Source: Rudaea cellulosilytica DSM 22992
GTDB taxonomy: Bacteria; Pseudomonadota; Gammaproteobacteria; Xanthomonadales; Rhodanobacteraceae
Length of the DNA stretch: 64,000 nt
Reading direction: 5' to 3'
Assembly: GCF_000378125.1 (NCBI RefSeq)
Contig: NZ_KB899241.1
Coordinates: 1,401,652 to 1,465,651, forward strand
In this document: in pieces, positions 9,298 to 19,192 of the stretch
Position numbering within the stretch: position 1 is the stretch's first letter
How the letters are laid out: the number at the start of each line of letters is the position of its first letter
Position numbers and translations under genes: made by a program
Notes under the pieces: model-generated
The model's database searches: none
Seen by the model: the letters and a program-made list of their open reading frames with translations, nothing else
Told to the model about the DNA's origin: nothing

Positions 9298-11496
9298 TCA
9301 GTCGGCGAGATCGATCGCCGTGGGCGGTAGGCCCGAGGTGTGGCGTTCGTGCATGATGGTATAGGCACGTTCGAGTGCGCGCGCAGTGGATTTGCTGTCG
9401 AACAGCGCGGCGTGGTCGCGGCGGGCCAACAGCGTTGCCCGTAGCCGCGCGAGTTGATCCGGTGCACGGATCAGGGCGTCGAGTTTCGCTGCGTATGCGT
9501 CTTCGCTGCGCGTCACGAGCTCGGGCAAGTCCACCGCGTGCAGCAGGCTGGCGCCGACGCGGCCGGCAAAAGAGTCGGCGACAAGAGTGACCATCGGCAC
9601 GCCCATCCACAGTGCGTCTGAACCGGTCGTGTGGGAATTGCAAGGCAGCGTGTCGAGCGCGATGTCGGCGAGCGCGAGGCGGGCGAGATGCTCTGCCTGC
9701 GGGACGCGCGGCGCGAATACGAGCCGGTCTGGATCGACGCCGGCTTCGGTCGCATGGCGACGCAGGTTCTGTGTGAACCACGGATTTTCATCGAGCAGCC
9801 AGAGCAGCAGGCGCGGATGCGAATGCATCAAGCGCATCCAGATCGCCCAGATCGCCGGCGTGATTTTCCACGACTGGTTGAATGAGCAGGCGACGATGGC
9901 CGATTCGGGAAGCCCGAGTTGTGCGCGATCGACGGCTGTACCGACGGCGCGCCGGCGGTCGTTGGCCTGATAACAGCCCGGCAGGCGCACGACGGCTTCG
10001 CTGAATTCGTCCTCACTGCCGGGCGGAATGGTGTGGCGATCGCCGACGATATAGTCCGCGTAGTCGCCCACCGTGCCAGGATAGCCGAGATAGTTGACGA
10101 TGATGGGCGCGGGACGCAGCGCAGTGAGGCCGATGCAAGCCCCTTTGGTATGGCCGTTCAAATCGATCAGCACGTCGACCTGCGTTTCGAGCAGGCGCTT
10201 AGCGACTTCTTGTGGCGGAAGATCCGTGACCTCGATGAAATGCTCGCAGGCGGCGGCAACGCGACGTCCCAGCGCCGAGCCGTCGGGCGGATTCAGGGCG
10301 AAACCGAACATCTCGAAGCGTTCGCGGTCGTGGTGTTCGAGCGTTTCGACGAGCAGTCGGCTCGTGGCGTGATCGCGAAAATCAGACGACACGTAGGCGA
10401 TGCGCAGTCGCCCCGGCTTGCGTGGCGGAAACGCACGCTGGCGCACCTCCGCCACATGCAGCGCCGATTGGGTGCGCACGAACTGCGCGGCCACCTGGCG
10501 CAGCGCCTTTGCGGACAGATCGAGGCTGCTCAGCGCTGTGGCATAGTCGCCGACATTGCCGCGAGTCAGGCGGTCGATCAATTCGGCATGCGGCGCTTCC
10601 CAGCGCGACCAGTCCGCCATGCACTGCAGCGAAAACACCAGGCTGCCGAGTGCCCAATTCGATTGCGGCTGCAGTGCCCAAGCCCGTGCATATGCTTGCG
10701 CCGCCGCGTCGAGATTCTTGTCGCGTTCGTGAATCAGTGCGCTGCCGAACCATGCGTCGTAATTGCGCGGATCGCGATCGAGCGCCTGTCGGTAAAGGGC
10801 GATGGCGGCGGCGTCATCGCCGTCCTGGGTCAGGGCGGTTGCACGCCAGGCAAGCATCTGTGCTGTGTCGGCGATCGCGCCAGATACCGTCTCGAAGACC
10901 TCGAGCGCTGCCTTGCCGTTTCCGGTGTGCAACAGGCATTGACCTAACCCGATCAGCGCAGCTTCGGATCGAGGCTGCAGACGCACGGCCGTTTCGAAGT
11001 GGGGCTGTGCATCGCGGAAAAGCCGATCCTGTAGCAGCAAGCTGCCAAGGTTGAGATGGGCTTCGGCGAAATCGGAATTGCAGGCCAGTGCGAATTCATA
11101 GCAACGGCGCGCGACGAGAGCCTGACCGAGGCGCGTGAAATCCAGGCCAAGGTGGTAGGCCTCGGCGGCCAATGCTGCATGTGCGGGCAGTTGCGAGAGC
11201 AGGTTCCACGCTTCCTGCGGCAGATTGCGCAAGCGCAGGCTCGAAACAAGTCGCGCGCTGGTCTCCGCTGTGGTTCTGCGTGCGGCCTCGCCGATCAGAT
11301 GGAGCGTGTCGGCTTGCGCAGCGGTTTGGCCGGCGCTGCGCACGATATCCAGCCGCAGGAAAAGCAGCTTGTCCCGGTCCACCGGCAGATCACGCAGAGC
11401 TTGGTCGATGGCTGCGAGAGCCTGTGCCAATTGACCAGACTGCATTTGCCTGCGAACTTGGGCAAGTACGGAGGCGAACGAAGTGGCACTGTTCAT
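9298..11496 (-). CDS. SPINDLY-type O-linked GlcNAc/glycosyl transferase with TPR N-terminus (GT41)
   Basis: Cytoplasmic protein glycosyltransferase-like enzyme, 732 aa. Residues about 1-320 are tetratricopeptide repeats (for example FAEAHLNLGSLLLQDRLF, NYDAWFGSALIHERDKNLDA). The C-terminal GT41 half begins near RLRIAYVSSDFRDHATSRLL, which carries the catalytic-type His. It continues with VDVLIDLNGHTKGACIGL, IVNYLGYPGTVG and the donor-site region DTLPCNSHTTGSDALWMGVP. It lies 4 bp behind a GNAT acetyltransferase gene and probably shares the rhlB transcript. The target protein is unknown; no flagellin or adhesin lies nearby. Sugar specificity (GlcNAc, fucose or other) is not predictable. Confidence 0.9.
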   Translation of the reverse strand: MNSATSFASVLAQVRRQMQSGQLAQALAAIDQALRDLPVDRDKLLFLRLDIVRSAGQTAAQADTLHLIGEAARRTTAETSARLVSSLRLRNLPQEAWNLLSQLPAHAALAAEAYHLGLDFTRLGQALVARRCYEFALACNSDFAEAHLNLGSLLLQDRLFRDAQPHFETAVRLQPRSEAALIGLGQCLLHTGNGKAALEVFETVSGAIADTAQMLAWRATALTQDGDDAAAIALYRQALDRDPRNYDAWFGSALIHERDKNLDAAAQAYARAWALQPQSNWALGSLVFSLQCMADWSRWEAPHAELIDRLTRGNVGDYATALSSLDLSAKALRQVAAQFVRTQSALHVAEVRQRAFPPRKPGRLRIAYVSSDFRDHATSRLLVETLEHHDRERFEMFGFALNPPDGSALGRRVAAACEHFIEVTDLPPQEVAKRLLETQVDVLIDLNGHTKGACIGLTALRPAPIIVNYLGYPGTVGDYADYIVGDRHTIPPGSEDEFSEAVVRLPGCYQANDRRRAVGTAVDRAQLGLPESAIVACSFNQSWKITPAIWAIWMRLMHSHPRLLLWLLDENPWFTQNLRRHATEAGVDPDRLVFAPRVPQAEHLARLALADIALDTLPCNSHTTGSDALWMGVPMVTLVADSFAGRVGASLLHAVDLPELVTRSEDAYAAKLDALIRAPDQLARLRATLLARRDHAALFDSKSTARALERAYTIMHERHTSGLPPTAIDLAD

Positions 11497-11500
11497 GCCG

Positions 11501-12001
11501 TTACGTCGATGAGCTTGCCGGCAGCGCGCGTGCCTGCAGCGACACTTGCTTCTTGCCGCCGCCGAGCCATTGCGTGCCGACTTCGCGGAAGCCGTAACGC
11601 GCGTGGAATTTCGCCGACGCGGGATTGGGCGGGTCGAGATCGAATTCGCAAGTCAGCGTTTCCACGCCCGTAGTCTTCGCGAAGGCGAGCAGATCGTCAT
11701 AGAGCATTGCCGCGAGTCCGTGGCCTTGTCGATCCGCGGCGACGACGATGCGATCGATGTAGAGGAATTGCGGATAGCGTTGCGCGAACCAGCGATAGTT
11801 CGGGCTGTCGTAATCGGCGCCTTCGCGCAGCACGAGCAGGAATGCAGCGGCCGCGCCATCGATCTCGACTACGCGATGATAGGCGGCCTGCGCATGCAGG
11901 CGGAGCAACTGCGCTTCATCGAGCGGGCTGAGAAAGTGCACCGACTCGGCGTTGAGGCCGAGGATCGCGCGGAAGTCGCGCGTGGCGGCGTCGCGGATCA
12001 T
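11501..12001 (-). CDS. GNAT-family N-acetyltransferase
   Basis: 166-aa acetyl-CoA-dependent acetyltransferase. The fold is read from an N-terminal IRDATTRD-like strand (here IRDAATRDFRAIL) and then YIDRIVVAADRQGHGLAAML, which is motif A with the Q/RxxGxG/A pyrophosphate loop. FHARYGFREVGTQ near the C-terminus is motif B. ATG 12001 is chosen, since the longer upstream reading is an out-of-frame shadow of rhlB's repetitive tail. It lies 31 bp after rhlB and 4 bp before the GT41 gene, so the three are probably one operon. Substrate unknown. Confidence 0.85.
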   Translation of the reverse strand: MIRDAATRDFRAILGLNAESVHFLSPLDEAQLLRLHAQAAYHRVVEIDGAAAAFLLVLREGADYDSPNYRWFAQRYPQFLYIDRIVVAADRQGHGLAAMLYDDLLAFAKTTGVETLTCEFDLDPPNPASAKFHARYGFREVGTQWLGGGKKQVSLQARALPASSST

Positions 12002-12032
12002 GCTGCGGCCGTCGTCGCCCACTGCCGCAGAA

Positions 12033-13676
<1,644 letters not shown>

Positions 13677-13936
13677 GGGTTCGATTCGGAAGTCACGCGG
13701 AATATCGCGCGAGCGGCTGCGCCTGATGCTTGAAATCCCGCGGAATCGTCCCCAATTCCTGCGAACCTCGTGCTTTGCTTGGTGCCGCTTGAAATGCGCT
13801 CGCGCTTCGGCTGAAATGGGGGCGAGCCCTCGAGATTTCATCCGCCGCAGCGATCGCGTAGCGAGCAATTGTAGCGCAAGCCAGGCCCTCGCGCCGCATC
13901 AGCGCGTCTTTTCCAGTTTTCCGCCGGAGCCACACC

Positions 13937-14290
13937 GTGAGCAATCAAGCCATCTCCCATGTCAATGACGACCAGTTCGACGCCGAAGTGCTGAAGTCTT
14001 CCGAGCCCGTGCTCGTCGATTTCTGGGCCGAGTGGTGCGGCCCATGCAAGATGATCGCGCCGATTCTCGACGAACTCGCCGGCAGCTACGCCGGCAAGCT
14101 CAAGATCAAGAAGATCAACATCGATCACAACCAGAAGACCCCACGCAACTACAACGTGCGCGGCATCCCGACCTTGATGATCTTCAAGGACGGCAAGGTC
14201 CAGGCTACGCAGATCGGAGCGGTCGGCAAGAAGCAGCTCGAGCAGTTGATCGACAAAGCCATCGAGCAGCCGGTCGGCAAGGCCGTGTAA
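13937..14290 (+). CDS. trxA: Thioredoxin 1
   Basis: Cytoplasmic disulfide reductase, 117 aa. The active site is WCGPC with Cys34 and Cys37 in VDFWAEWCGPCKM. The cis-Pro loop is VRGIPTLMIFKDGK. All thioredoxin landmarks are present, including the buried Asp in LVDFWA. The GTG start at 13937 follows GCCGGAGCC, a weak GGAG ribosome site. It is divergent from rhlB and upstream of rho, the arrangement seen across xanthomonads. Confidence 0.97.
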   Translation: MSNQAISHVNDDQFDAEVLKSSEPVLVDFWAEWCGPCKMIAPILDELAGSYAGKLKIKKINIDHNQKTPRNYNVRGIPTLMIFKDGKVQATQIGAVGKKQLEQLIDKAIEQPVGKAV

Positions 14291-14331
14291 GCCGGCGGGA
14301 CCGTCGATCGACAGCCGGGGAGGCGGCGATC

Positions 14332-14586
14332 ATGGGCGCGGTATTGTTTTTGCTCGTTGCGGGTGGTGTGTTGGCGGCGATCGCGATCGCTCACGCCAGC
14401 ACGCGACGAGGCGTTTCCAAGTCCGGCGGCGCCTCGCGCGATGCGGATTCCGACGGCGGATACGCGGGCGACAGCGGCTCGTCGACCTGGTTTTCGGGCG
14501 GTGACACAGGCAGCGACAGCGGCAGTTGCGATGCCGGCAGCGGTTCCGATTGCGGTGGCGGCGATTCCGGCGGTGGCGGTGACTGA
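14332..14586 (+). CDS. Small single-TM protein with Gly/Ser/Asp/Cys-rich tail, function unknown
   Basis: 84-aa protein not recognised as a named family. Residues about 3-23 form one TM helix (VLFLLVAGGVLAAIAIAHAS). The rest is low complexity, rich in Gly, Ser and Asp, with two Cys in the tail (GSCDAGSGSDCGGGDSGG) and a Gly-Gly-Gly-Asp end. The ATG is backed by a strong ribosome site, GGGGAGG at 14317-14323, which argues that it is translated. It sits 41 bp after trxA on the same strand. Its Cys next to a thioredoxin gene may be coincidence. Confidence 0.7.
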   Translation: MGAVLFLLVAGGVLAAIAIAHASTRRGVSKSGGASRDADSDGGYAGDSGSSTWFSGGDTGSDSGSCDAGSGSDCGGGDSGGGGD

Positions 14587-14641
14587 ACTCACACATCCGC
14601 TGGACGCCCGCATTGCCAAGTGCTAAGGTATATTTTAACGA

Positions 14642-14657
14642 AGGGCTCAAAAGCCCT
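14642..14657 (+). other. Hairpin in the rho leader region
   Basis: AGGGCT-CAAA-AGCCCT is a perfect 6-bp stem with a 4-nt loop in the 264-bp spacer before rho. It is preceded by an AT-rich TATATTTTAA patch (14629-14638) that could hold a -10 element. No T-run follows, so it is not a classical terminator. It could be an end-of-transcript hairpin for trxA or part of a rho leader. In E. coli rho is autoregulated by attenuation in its leader, but that is only an analogy here. Confidence 0.4.
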
Positions 14658-14850
14658 GCTCAGGTTTGATCCATCCCACGACTGAATCGCCTGGCCGCCT
14701 GAAGCGGCAGCGACGTCGAGCCCTAGAGAAAACCCCCGAGCATCGAGTCGCGCCGTTCTCGACTTCGATCGCGCGTGCCGCAGGGCGGCATGCGCGGCGG
14801 AAATGGCGCCCATTTTCATCCATCCCAACGGCACCGAAGAAGGTTTGCCC

Positions 14851-16392
14851 GTGTCCGAAACCAACGATACCCCCGGCGAAAGCCGCAATCCCCCATCCGA
14901 AGGCAACGTCGCACCCGCCGCGAACGCCACACCTGCTGCGCAGGCAACTGGCAACGAAGGCGAGGCGTCGAAGCAGCAGCAAGGCGGCCGTGACGACCGC
15001 CGCGGCCGCGGCCGCAATCGTCACCGCAACCAGCAGCGCGGCAACGGCAACAATCCCAACCGCGGCGGTGGTGGCAATAACGACGCCGACGAGGAATTCG
15101 TCGAGATCCAGGGCCCGAAGACGGGCGTCACGATCGACCTCAACGAATTGAAGCGCAAGCCTGCGCACCTGCTGCTGAAGATGGCCGAGGAACTCGGCGT
15201 CCAGGAAGGCGCTGCGCGAGCGCGCAAGCAGGACATCGTCTTCCTGATTCTCAAGTCGCATGCGCGCGCCGGTGGCAGCATCTATTCCGAGGGCGTGCTC
15301 GAAATCCTCCAGGACGGCTTCGGTTTCCTGCGCACGCCGGACGAGAGCTACCTTGCCGGCCCCGACGACATCTACATTTCGCCCTCGCAGATCCGCCGCT
15401 TCAACCTGCGCACCGGCGACCACCTCGCCGGCACCGCGCGCCCGCCCAAGGAAGGCGAGCGTTACTTCGCCCTGCTCAAGGTCGACACGATCAACGGCGA
15501 GCCGCCCGAGGCGTCGAAGAACAAGGTATTGTTCGAGAACCTTACCCCGCTGTTCCCGCGCAAGATGTATCACCTCGAGCGCGGCAACGGTTCGAGTGAG
15601 GACATCACCGGGCGCATTCTCGATCTCGTTTCGCCGATCGGCCGCGGCCAGCGCGGCATGATCGTCAGCCAGCCCAAGGCCGGCAAGACGATGATGCTGC
15701 AGAACGTCGCCCAAGCGATCGTGCACAACTACCCCGACGTGCATCTGATCATCCTGCTGATCGACGAGCGTCCCGAGGAAGTCACCGAGATGCAGCGCGG
15801 CGTGCGCGCCGAGGTCGTCTCCTCGACGTTCGACGAGCCTGCGATGCGCCACGTGCAGGTTGCGGAAATGGTGATCGAGCGCGCCAAGCGCCTGGTCGAG
15901 CACAAGAAAGACGTGGTCATCCTGCTCGACTCGATCACGCGCCTCGCACGTGCCTACAACACCGTCGTGCCGTCGAGCGGCAAGGTGCTCACCGGCGGCG
16001 TCGATGCGAACGCATTGCAGCGCCCGAAGCGCTTCTTCGGTGCCGCGCGCAACGTGGAAGAGGGCGGCTCACTGACGATCGTCGCAACCGCGCTGGTCGA
16101 GACCGGCTCGAAGATGGACGAGGTGATCTACGAAGAGTTCAAGGGCACCGGCAACATGGAAGTGCACCTCGACCGCCGCATCAGCGAGAAGCGCGTCTAT
16201 CCGTCGATCAACATCAATCGCTCCGGCACGCGCCGCGAGGACCTGCTGATCGAGCCCGACGTGCTGCAGAAGATCTGGATCCTGCGCAAGCTGCTGCATC
16301 CGATGGACGAGCTTGCCGCGATGGAGTTCATGCTCGACAAGATGAAGAACACCAAGTCGAACGACGAGTTCTTCAATTCGATGAAACGCTGA
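14851..16392 (+). CDS. rho: Transcription termination factor Rho
   Basis: Hexameric RNA-dependent ATPase that ends transcription. 513 aa from GTG 14851, longer than E. coli Rho (419) because of an N-terminal low-complexity Arg/Asn/Gly/Gln segment (residues about 25-75). The Rho_N domain follows ([20 protein letters not shown]), then the cold-shock RNA-binding domain ([14 protein letters not shown]). The P-loop is SQPKAGKT, with [12 protein letters not shown] for Walker B and its neighbourhood. GTG 14851 is preferred for its ribosome site GAAGAAGG (7-nt gap); an in-frame ATG at 14803 would add 16 residues that look unlike Rho. A strong terminator lies 17 bp after the stop. Confidence 0.96.
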   Translation: MSETNDTPGESRNPPSEGNVAPAANATPAAQATGNEGEASKQQQGGRDDRRGRGRNRHRNQQRGNGNNPNRGGGGNNDADEEFVEIQGPKTGVTIDLNELKRKPAHLLLKMAEELGVQEGAARARKQDIVFLILKSHARAGGSIYSEGVLEILQDGFGFLRTPDESYLAGPDDIYISPSQIRRFNLRTGDHLAGTARPPKEGERYFALLKVDTINGEPPEASKNKVLFENLTPLFPRKMYHLERGNGSSEDITGRILDLVSPIGRGQRGMIVSQPKAGKTMMLQNVAQAIVHNYPDVHLIILLIDERPEEVTEMQRGVRAEVVSSTFDEPAMRHVQVAEMVIERAKRLVEHKKDVVILLDSITRLARAYNTVVPSSGKVLTGGVDANALQRPKRFFGAARNVEEGGSLTIVATALVETGSKMDEVIYEEFKGTGNMEVHLDRRISEKRVYPSININRSGTRREDLLIEPDVLQKIWILRKLLHPMDELAAMEFMLDKMKNTKSNDEFFNSMKR

Positions 16393-16409
16393 AAAGCGGT
16401 TTTCGTCTC

Positions 16410-16438
16410 AAAAAAAGCCGGCACCGCCGGCTTTTTTT
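16410..16438 (+). terminator. Intrinsic terminator of rho
   Basis: Thirteen-bp arms (seven A then GCCGGC; GCCGGC then seven T) around an ACC loop. The run of T after the GC core makes a canonical Rho-independent terminator. The mirrored A-run means it can act in both directions. Confidence 0.95.
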
Positions 16439-16721
16439 GTGCCTGGGACCGGTACCGATACCATCGGCGCTTGGATAAATTTCGCAGATTTTAGAAAGTC
16501 TTAACAAAGATAGATGCATGTTTCGCCGGCGGCGCGGCGTCTGTTGCACCGCAAGTTGCATCAAATGGTTTCATTTGTTACCAGTTGCCGCGGGGACAAT
16601 CTAATTCCTTCTGTCTGATGCGACAGGCTCTCTCCAGCCGGTTCGGCGCGGGCCTTCGTGCGTACACGTTCCCCGAGTTTGCAGTTCCCCTTTTTTCAAT
16701 TTCCCATCTGGAGACAGCCGC
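16439..16721. other. Intergenic spacer upstream of the EXORDIUM-like gene
   Basis: No coding sequence is supported here. The segment 16470-16580 is distinctly AT-rich for this genome (AGATTTTAGAAAGTCTTAAC and TGGTTTCATTTGTTACC), and the promoter of the downstream secreted-protein gene is probably here. I could not pick a convincing -35/-10 pair. A ribosome site (CTGGAGA, 16709-16715) precedes ATG 16722. Confidence 0.4.
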
Positions 16722-17645
16722 ATGCGTATCGCAAAATCCGCGTTACTCTCACTCTGCATCTCGGGCCTGTTCGCATTTACGGTCGCTCATGCGAACGGCC
16801 CGATCGACGCCAATGGCAACGGTGATCTGAAACCGTCGGGCAAGGGTTGGGGTGAAGGCCAGGCGTTCTCGAAACCGGACAACAATGCCAAACCCGGCGG
16901 CGGCGGTACGAGCAATGGCATCAACTACCACGGCGGCCCGGTGATTCTCGGCACGACCCACGTCTACTACATCTGGTACGGCAACTCGGGCTGGCCGACC
17001 AGCTCGGCCAACTCGATCCTGTCCAACCTGGCGCAGAACATCGGCGGTTCGCCGTACTTCAACATCAACACAACCTACTACGACAGCACCAACACGCACG
17101 TGACGAATGCGGTCAGCTACAACGGCTCGACGACGCATGCGGAGACGTACGGCACCTCGCTCAGCGATAACCAGATCGAGCAGATCGTCAGCGACACCAA
17201 TCCGACCGACAGCAACGCCGTGTACTTCGTGCTTACCGGTCCCGACGTGACCGCATCCTCGGGTTTCTGCACGAGCTACTGCGGTTGGCACACGCACGCA
17301 ACGATCGGCGGTCGCGACATCAAATACGCGTTCGTCGGCGATGCGGCCTCGCAATGCCCGTCGAGCTGCACGGCGCAGAGCACCAGCCCGAACGGCGACA
17401 TCGGTGCGGACGGCATGGCCAGCGTGATCTCGCACGAACTCGAGGAGGCGGTGAGCGATCCGGACCTCAATGCCTGGTACGACCGCCGCGGTCAGGAAAA
17501 TGCCGACAAGTGCGCATGGACCTTCGGCACCGAATACACCGTGTCGAATGGTTCCAAGGCCAACATGCGGCTCGGCTCGCTGGACTATCTGATCCAGCGC
17601 AACTGGGTCAACGCCGGCGGCGGGTATTGCGCGCTGAACTATTGA
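16722..17645 (+). CDS. Secreted EXORDIUM/phosphate-induced-protein-like (Phi_1) protein
   Basis: 307-aa exported protein. A clear Sec signal peptide covers residues about 1-24 (ends AFTVAHA). The body starts with a Gly/Asn/Lys-rich stretch and then NYHGGPVILGTTHVYYIWYG, the hallmark of the plant EXORDIUM/Phi-1 family, followed by ILSNLAQNIGGSPYFNINTT. Near the C-terminus, VISHELEEAVSDPDLNAWYD has a His-Glu pair seen in bacterial members and possibly a metal site. There are at least six Cys, consistent with a disulfide-bonded extracytoplasmic protein. The biochemical role of bacterial members is not established. It is a single gene between two terminators. Confidence 0.8.
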   Translation: MRIAKSALLSLCISGLFAFTVAHANGPIDANGNGDLKPSGKGWGEGQAFSKPDNNAKPGGGGTSNGINYHGGPVILGTTHVYYIWYGNSGWPTSSANSILSNLAQNIGGSPYFNINTTYYDSTNTHVTNAVSYNGSTTHAETYGTSLSDNQIEQIVSDTNPTDSNAVYFVLTGPDVTASSGFCTSYCGWHTHATIGGRDIKYAFVGDAASQCPSSCTAQSTSPNGDIGADGMASVISHELEEAVSDPDLNAWYDRRGQENADKCAWTFGTEYTVSNGSKANMRLGSLDYLIQRNWVNAGGGYCALNY

Positions 17646-17672
17646 TCCGCGCTCGGTTTCGAGTGTAAAAAC

Positions 17673-17702
17673 AACGGTGCGGTCCAACTGGGCCGCACCG
17701 TT
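17673..17702 (+). terminator. Intrinsic terminator after the EXORDIUM-like gene
   Basis: AACGGTGCGG pairs with CCGCACCGTT, extended inward through a G-T wobble to a 4-nt AACT loop, then TTTT. It lies 27 bp downstream of the stop codon and ends just before the next gene's ribosome site. Confidence 0.9.
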
Positions 17703-17719
17703 TTTCGTTGAGCAGGACC

Positions 17720-18178
17720 ATGCGCATGAAAATTTTCCCGATCGCCGTCTGCACGTTGCTCGTGGCTGCGTCCTCTGCGACGAGCGCGCAGGCGCCGGGT
17801 CGGGTGATGACGATGACCCGCACCGCGAAGCAATTCGGCGATCTCGAAATCCGCATTGACGATGCTGCGCGCAAACACGATCAGGCAGCGTTGGAAAAAC
17901 TCCTCGCGCCGCGATTCGAGCAGCGCGACGCGGCCGCGCCGGGCCAACCGCTGCCGCGCGCGGACTTCATCCGACACCTGCTCGCGCAATCGCGCGGTGA
18001 CGGTTTCGCGATGGGCGATATCGCCGTGCATGAATTCGGCACGACCGCCGTCGTGAGCTATGCAGCGACGCAGTTCGTCGTCGACGTGTGGGTGAAAAGC
18101 GGCGACGACTACCAGCTCGCGGTGCGCTACATCGGCGGCCCGGCAGCGGCCACGAAAGGGGTGAATCCCAAATTGTGA
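17720..18178 (+). CDS. Exported SnoaL-like/DUF4440-type protein
   Basis: 152 aa. Signal peptide about 1-24 (VCTLLVAASSATSAQA). The mature part resembles the NTF2-like/SnoaL fold: an opening helix (LEIRIDDAARKHDQAALEKLLAPRFEQRD), then GFAMGDIAVHEFGTTAVVSY and VDVWVKSGDDYQLAVRYIGG strands. Such domains often act as small-molecule binding or assembly modules, and no catalytic residue can be assigned. The ATG has AGCAGGA upstream; an in-frame ATG two codons on is possible. The stop overlaps the next gene's ATG by one base (TGATG), so the two are coupled. Confidence 0.65.
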   Translation: MRMKIFPIAVCTLLVAASSATSAQAPGRVMTMTRTAKQFGDLEIRIDDAARKHDQAALEKLLAPRFEQRDAAAPGQPLPRADFIRHLLAQSRGDGFAMGDIAVHEFGTTAVVSYAATQFVVDVWVKSGDDYQLAVRYIGGPAAATKGVNPKL

Positions 18179-19173
18179 TGGTCCGCTCCGCCGCCGTATT
18201 GTTGTGGGTCCTGACCGGGCTGGCCAGCGCGCAAGCTCCGCCGCCCGCAGGCGCAACAGCGCCGACGCTCGCCACCGTGCTCGTCACCGGCGAGCAGCCC
18301 GGTCCGGGTTTGTGGAAAGTGACGCGGCGCGACAGTGATCATGTGTTGTGGATCCTCGGCACGCAGGCGCCGCTGCCGAAGACGATCAGCTGGCGAGCGA
18401 GCGAGGTGGAAAAGATCATCGCCTCCTCGCAGGAAGTGCTGACCGACGCGCAGGCGGACCTCAAGATCGGCCTCTTCCGCACCGTCTTCTTGCTCCCCGC
18501 TGCGCTCGGCGCGAAGAAGAATGCCGACGGCAAGACGCTCAAGGACATCCTGCCTGCCGATCTGTACGCGCGCTGGCTGCCGTTGAAACAGCGCTATCTC
18601 GGCAAGGACGACGGCGTTGAACGCCTGCGCCCGATCCTCGCCGCGAACGAGCTGTACGGCAAGGCGATCGGCAAGTCGGGCATGACCAACAAGAATGCGC
18701 TGTGGCCGGTTATCGAGAAGATCGCGAAGAAATACAGGGTGCCGATCAAGGAAATCGACGTTGCGATTCCCGTCGACAACGCGCGCCAGGCGATCGACGA
18801 CTTCAAGAGCACGGCCGGTCAGCTCGATATCGACTGTCTGGCGACGACGATCGCGCGACTCGAAACGGACCTCGATGCGATGCGCGCACGTGCCAACGCC
18901 TGGGCGGTCGGTGATCTGGAAAAGCTGAAAAGTCTTCCGTACCCGGATCAGCGCGCGGTCTGCCTCAACGCCCTCACTGCGAATGCGAATCTGCGCGAGA
19001 GGCTCGACGCAGCGAGGCAACGCATCCGCGGCGAGTGGCTCGACGCCGCCGAAGCCGCGCTGTGGAGCAACGCGAGCACGTTCGCGGTGCTGCCGGTTGC
19101 CGAATTGGTCAGTCCCGACGGCCGCCTCGCGATGATGCGAGGAAAAGGTTACGTGATCGAAGAACCGCAGTGA
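18178..19173 (+). CDS. Exported TraB/GumN family protein
   Basis: 331 aa with a signal peptide (residues about 1-18, ending GLASAQA). The start of the TraB/GumN domain is seen as GLWKVTRRDSDHVLWILGTQ, followed by PLPKTISWRASEVEKII. The usual GTxHxxP signature is replaced by GTQAPLP, so the His proposed to bind metal in TraB hydrolases is absent here, as in GumN-like proteins. The C-terminal FAVLPVAELVSPDGRLAMMRGKGY segment is also typical. It is translationally coupled to the SnoaL-like gene. It was first noted in xanthan clusters, but no gum genes lie here and the function is unknown. Confidence 0.8.
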   Translation: MVRSAAVLLWVLTGLASAQAPPPAGATAPTLATVLVTGEQPGPGLWKVTRRDSDHVLWILGTQAPLPKTISWRASEVEKIIASSQEVLTDAQADLKIGLFRTVFLLPAALGAKKNADGKTLKDILPADLYARWLPLKQRYLGKDDGVERLRPILAANELYGKAIGKSGMTNKNALWPVIEKIAKKYRVPIKEIDVAIPVDNARQAIDDFKSTAGQLDIDCLATTIARLETDLDAMRARANAWAVGDLEKLKSLPYPDQRAVCLNALTANANLRERLDAARQRIRGEWLDAAEAALWSNASTFAVLPVAELVSPDGRLAMMRGKGYVIEEPQ

Positions 19174-19192
19174 TTCGTGGTTCGGCCGCGGT

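Noticed and set aside
7293-9467. A 724-codon minus-strand open reading across ftsE and the permease
   Set aside because: It is a GC-driven shadow in the wrong frame, composed of Arg/Ala-rich sequence, and covers two recognised genes.
13856-13870. GCGTAGCGAGC near 13857 as a third copy of the TACTGC...CTCGCTAC repeat
   Set aside because: Only about 10 bases match one core end; the rest of the core and the inverted arms are missing.
14803-14850. Upstream ATG 14803 as the rho start
   Set aside because: No separated ribosome site, unusual leading residues, and a good GAAGAAGG site in front of GTG 14851.
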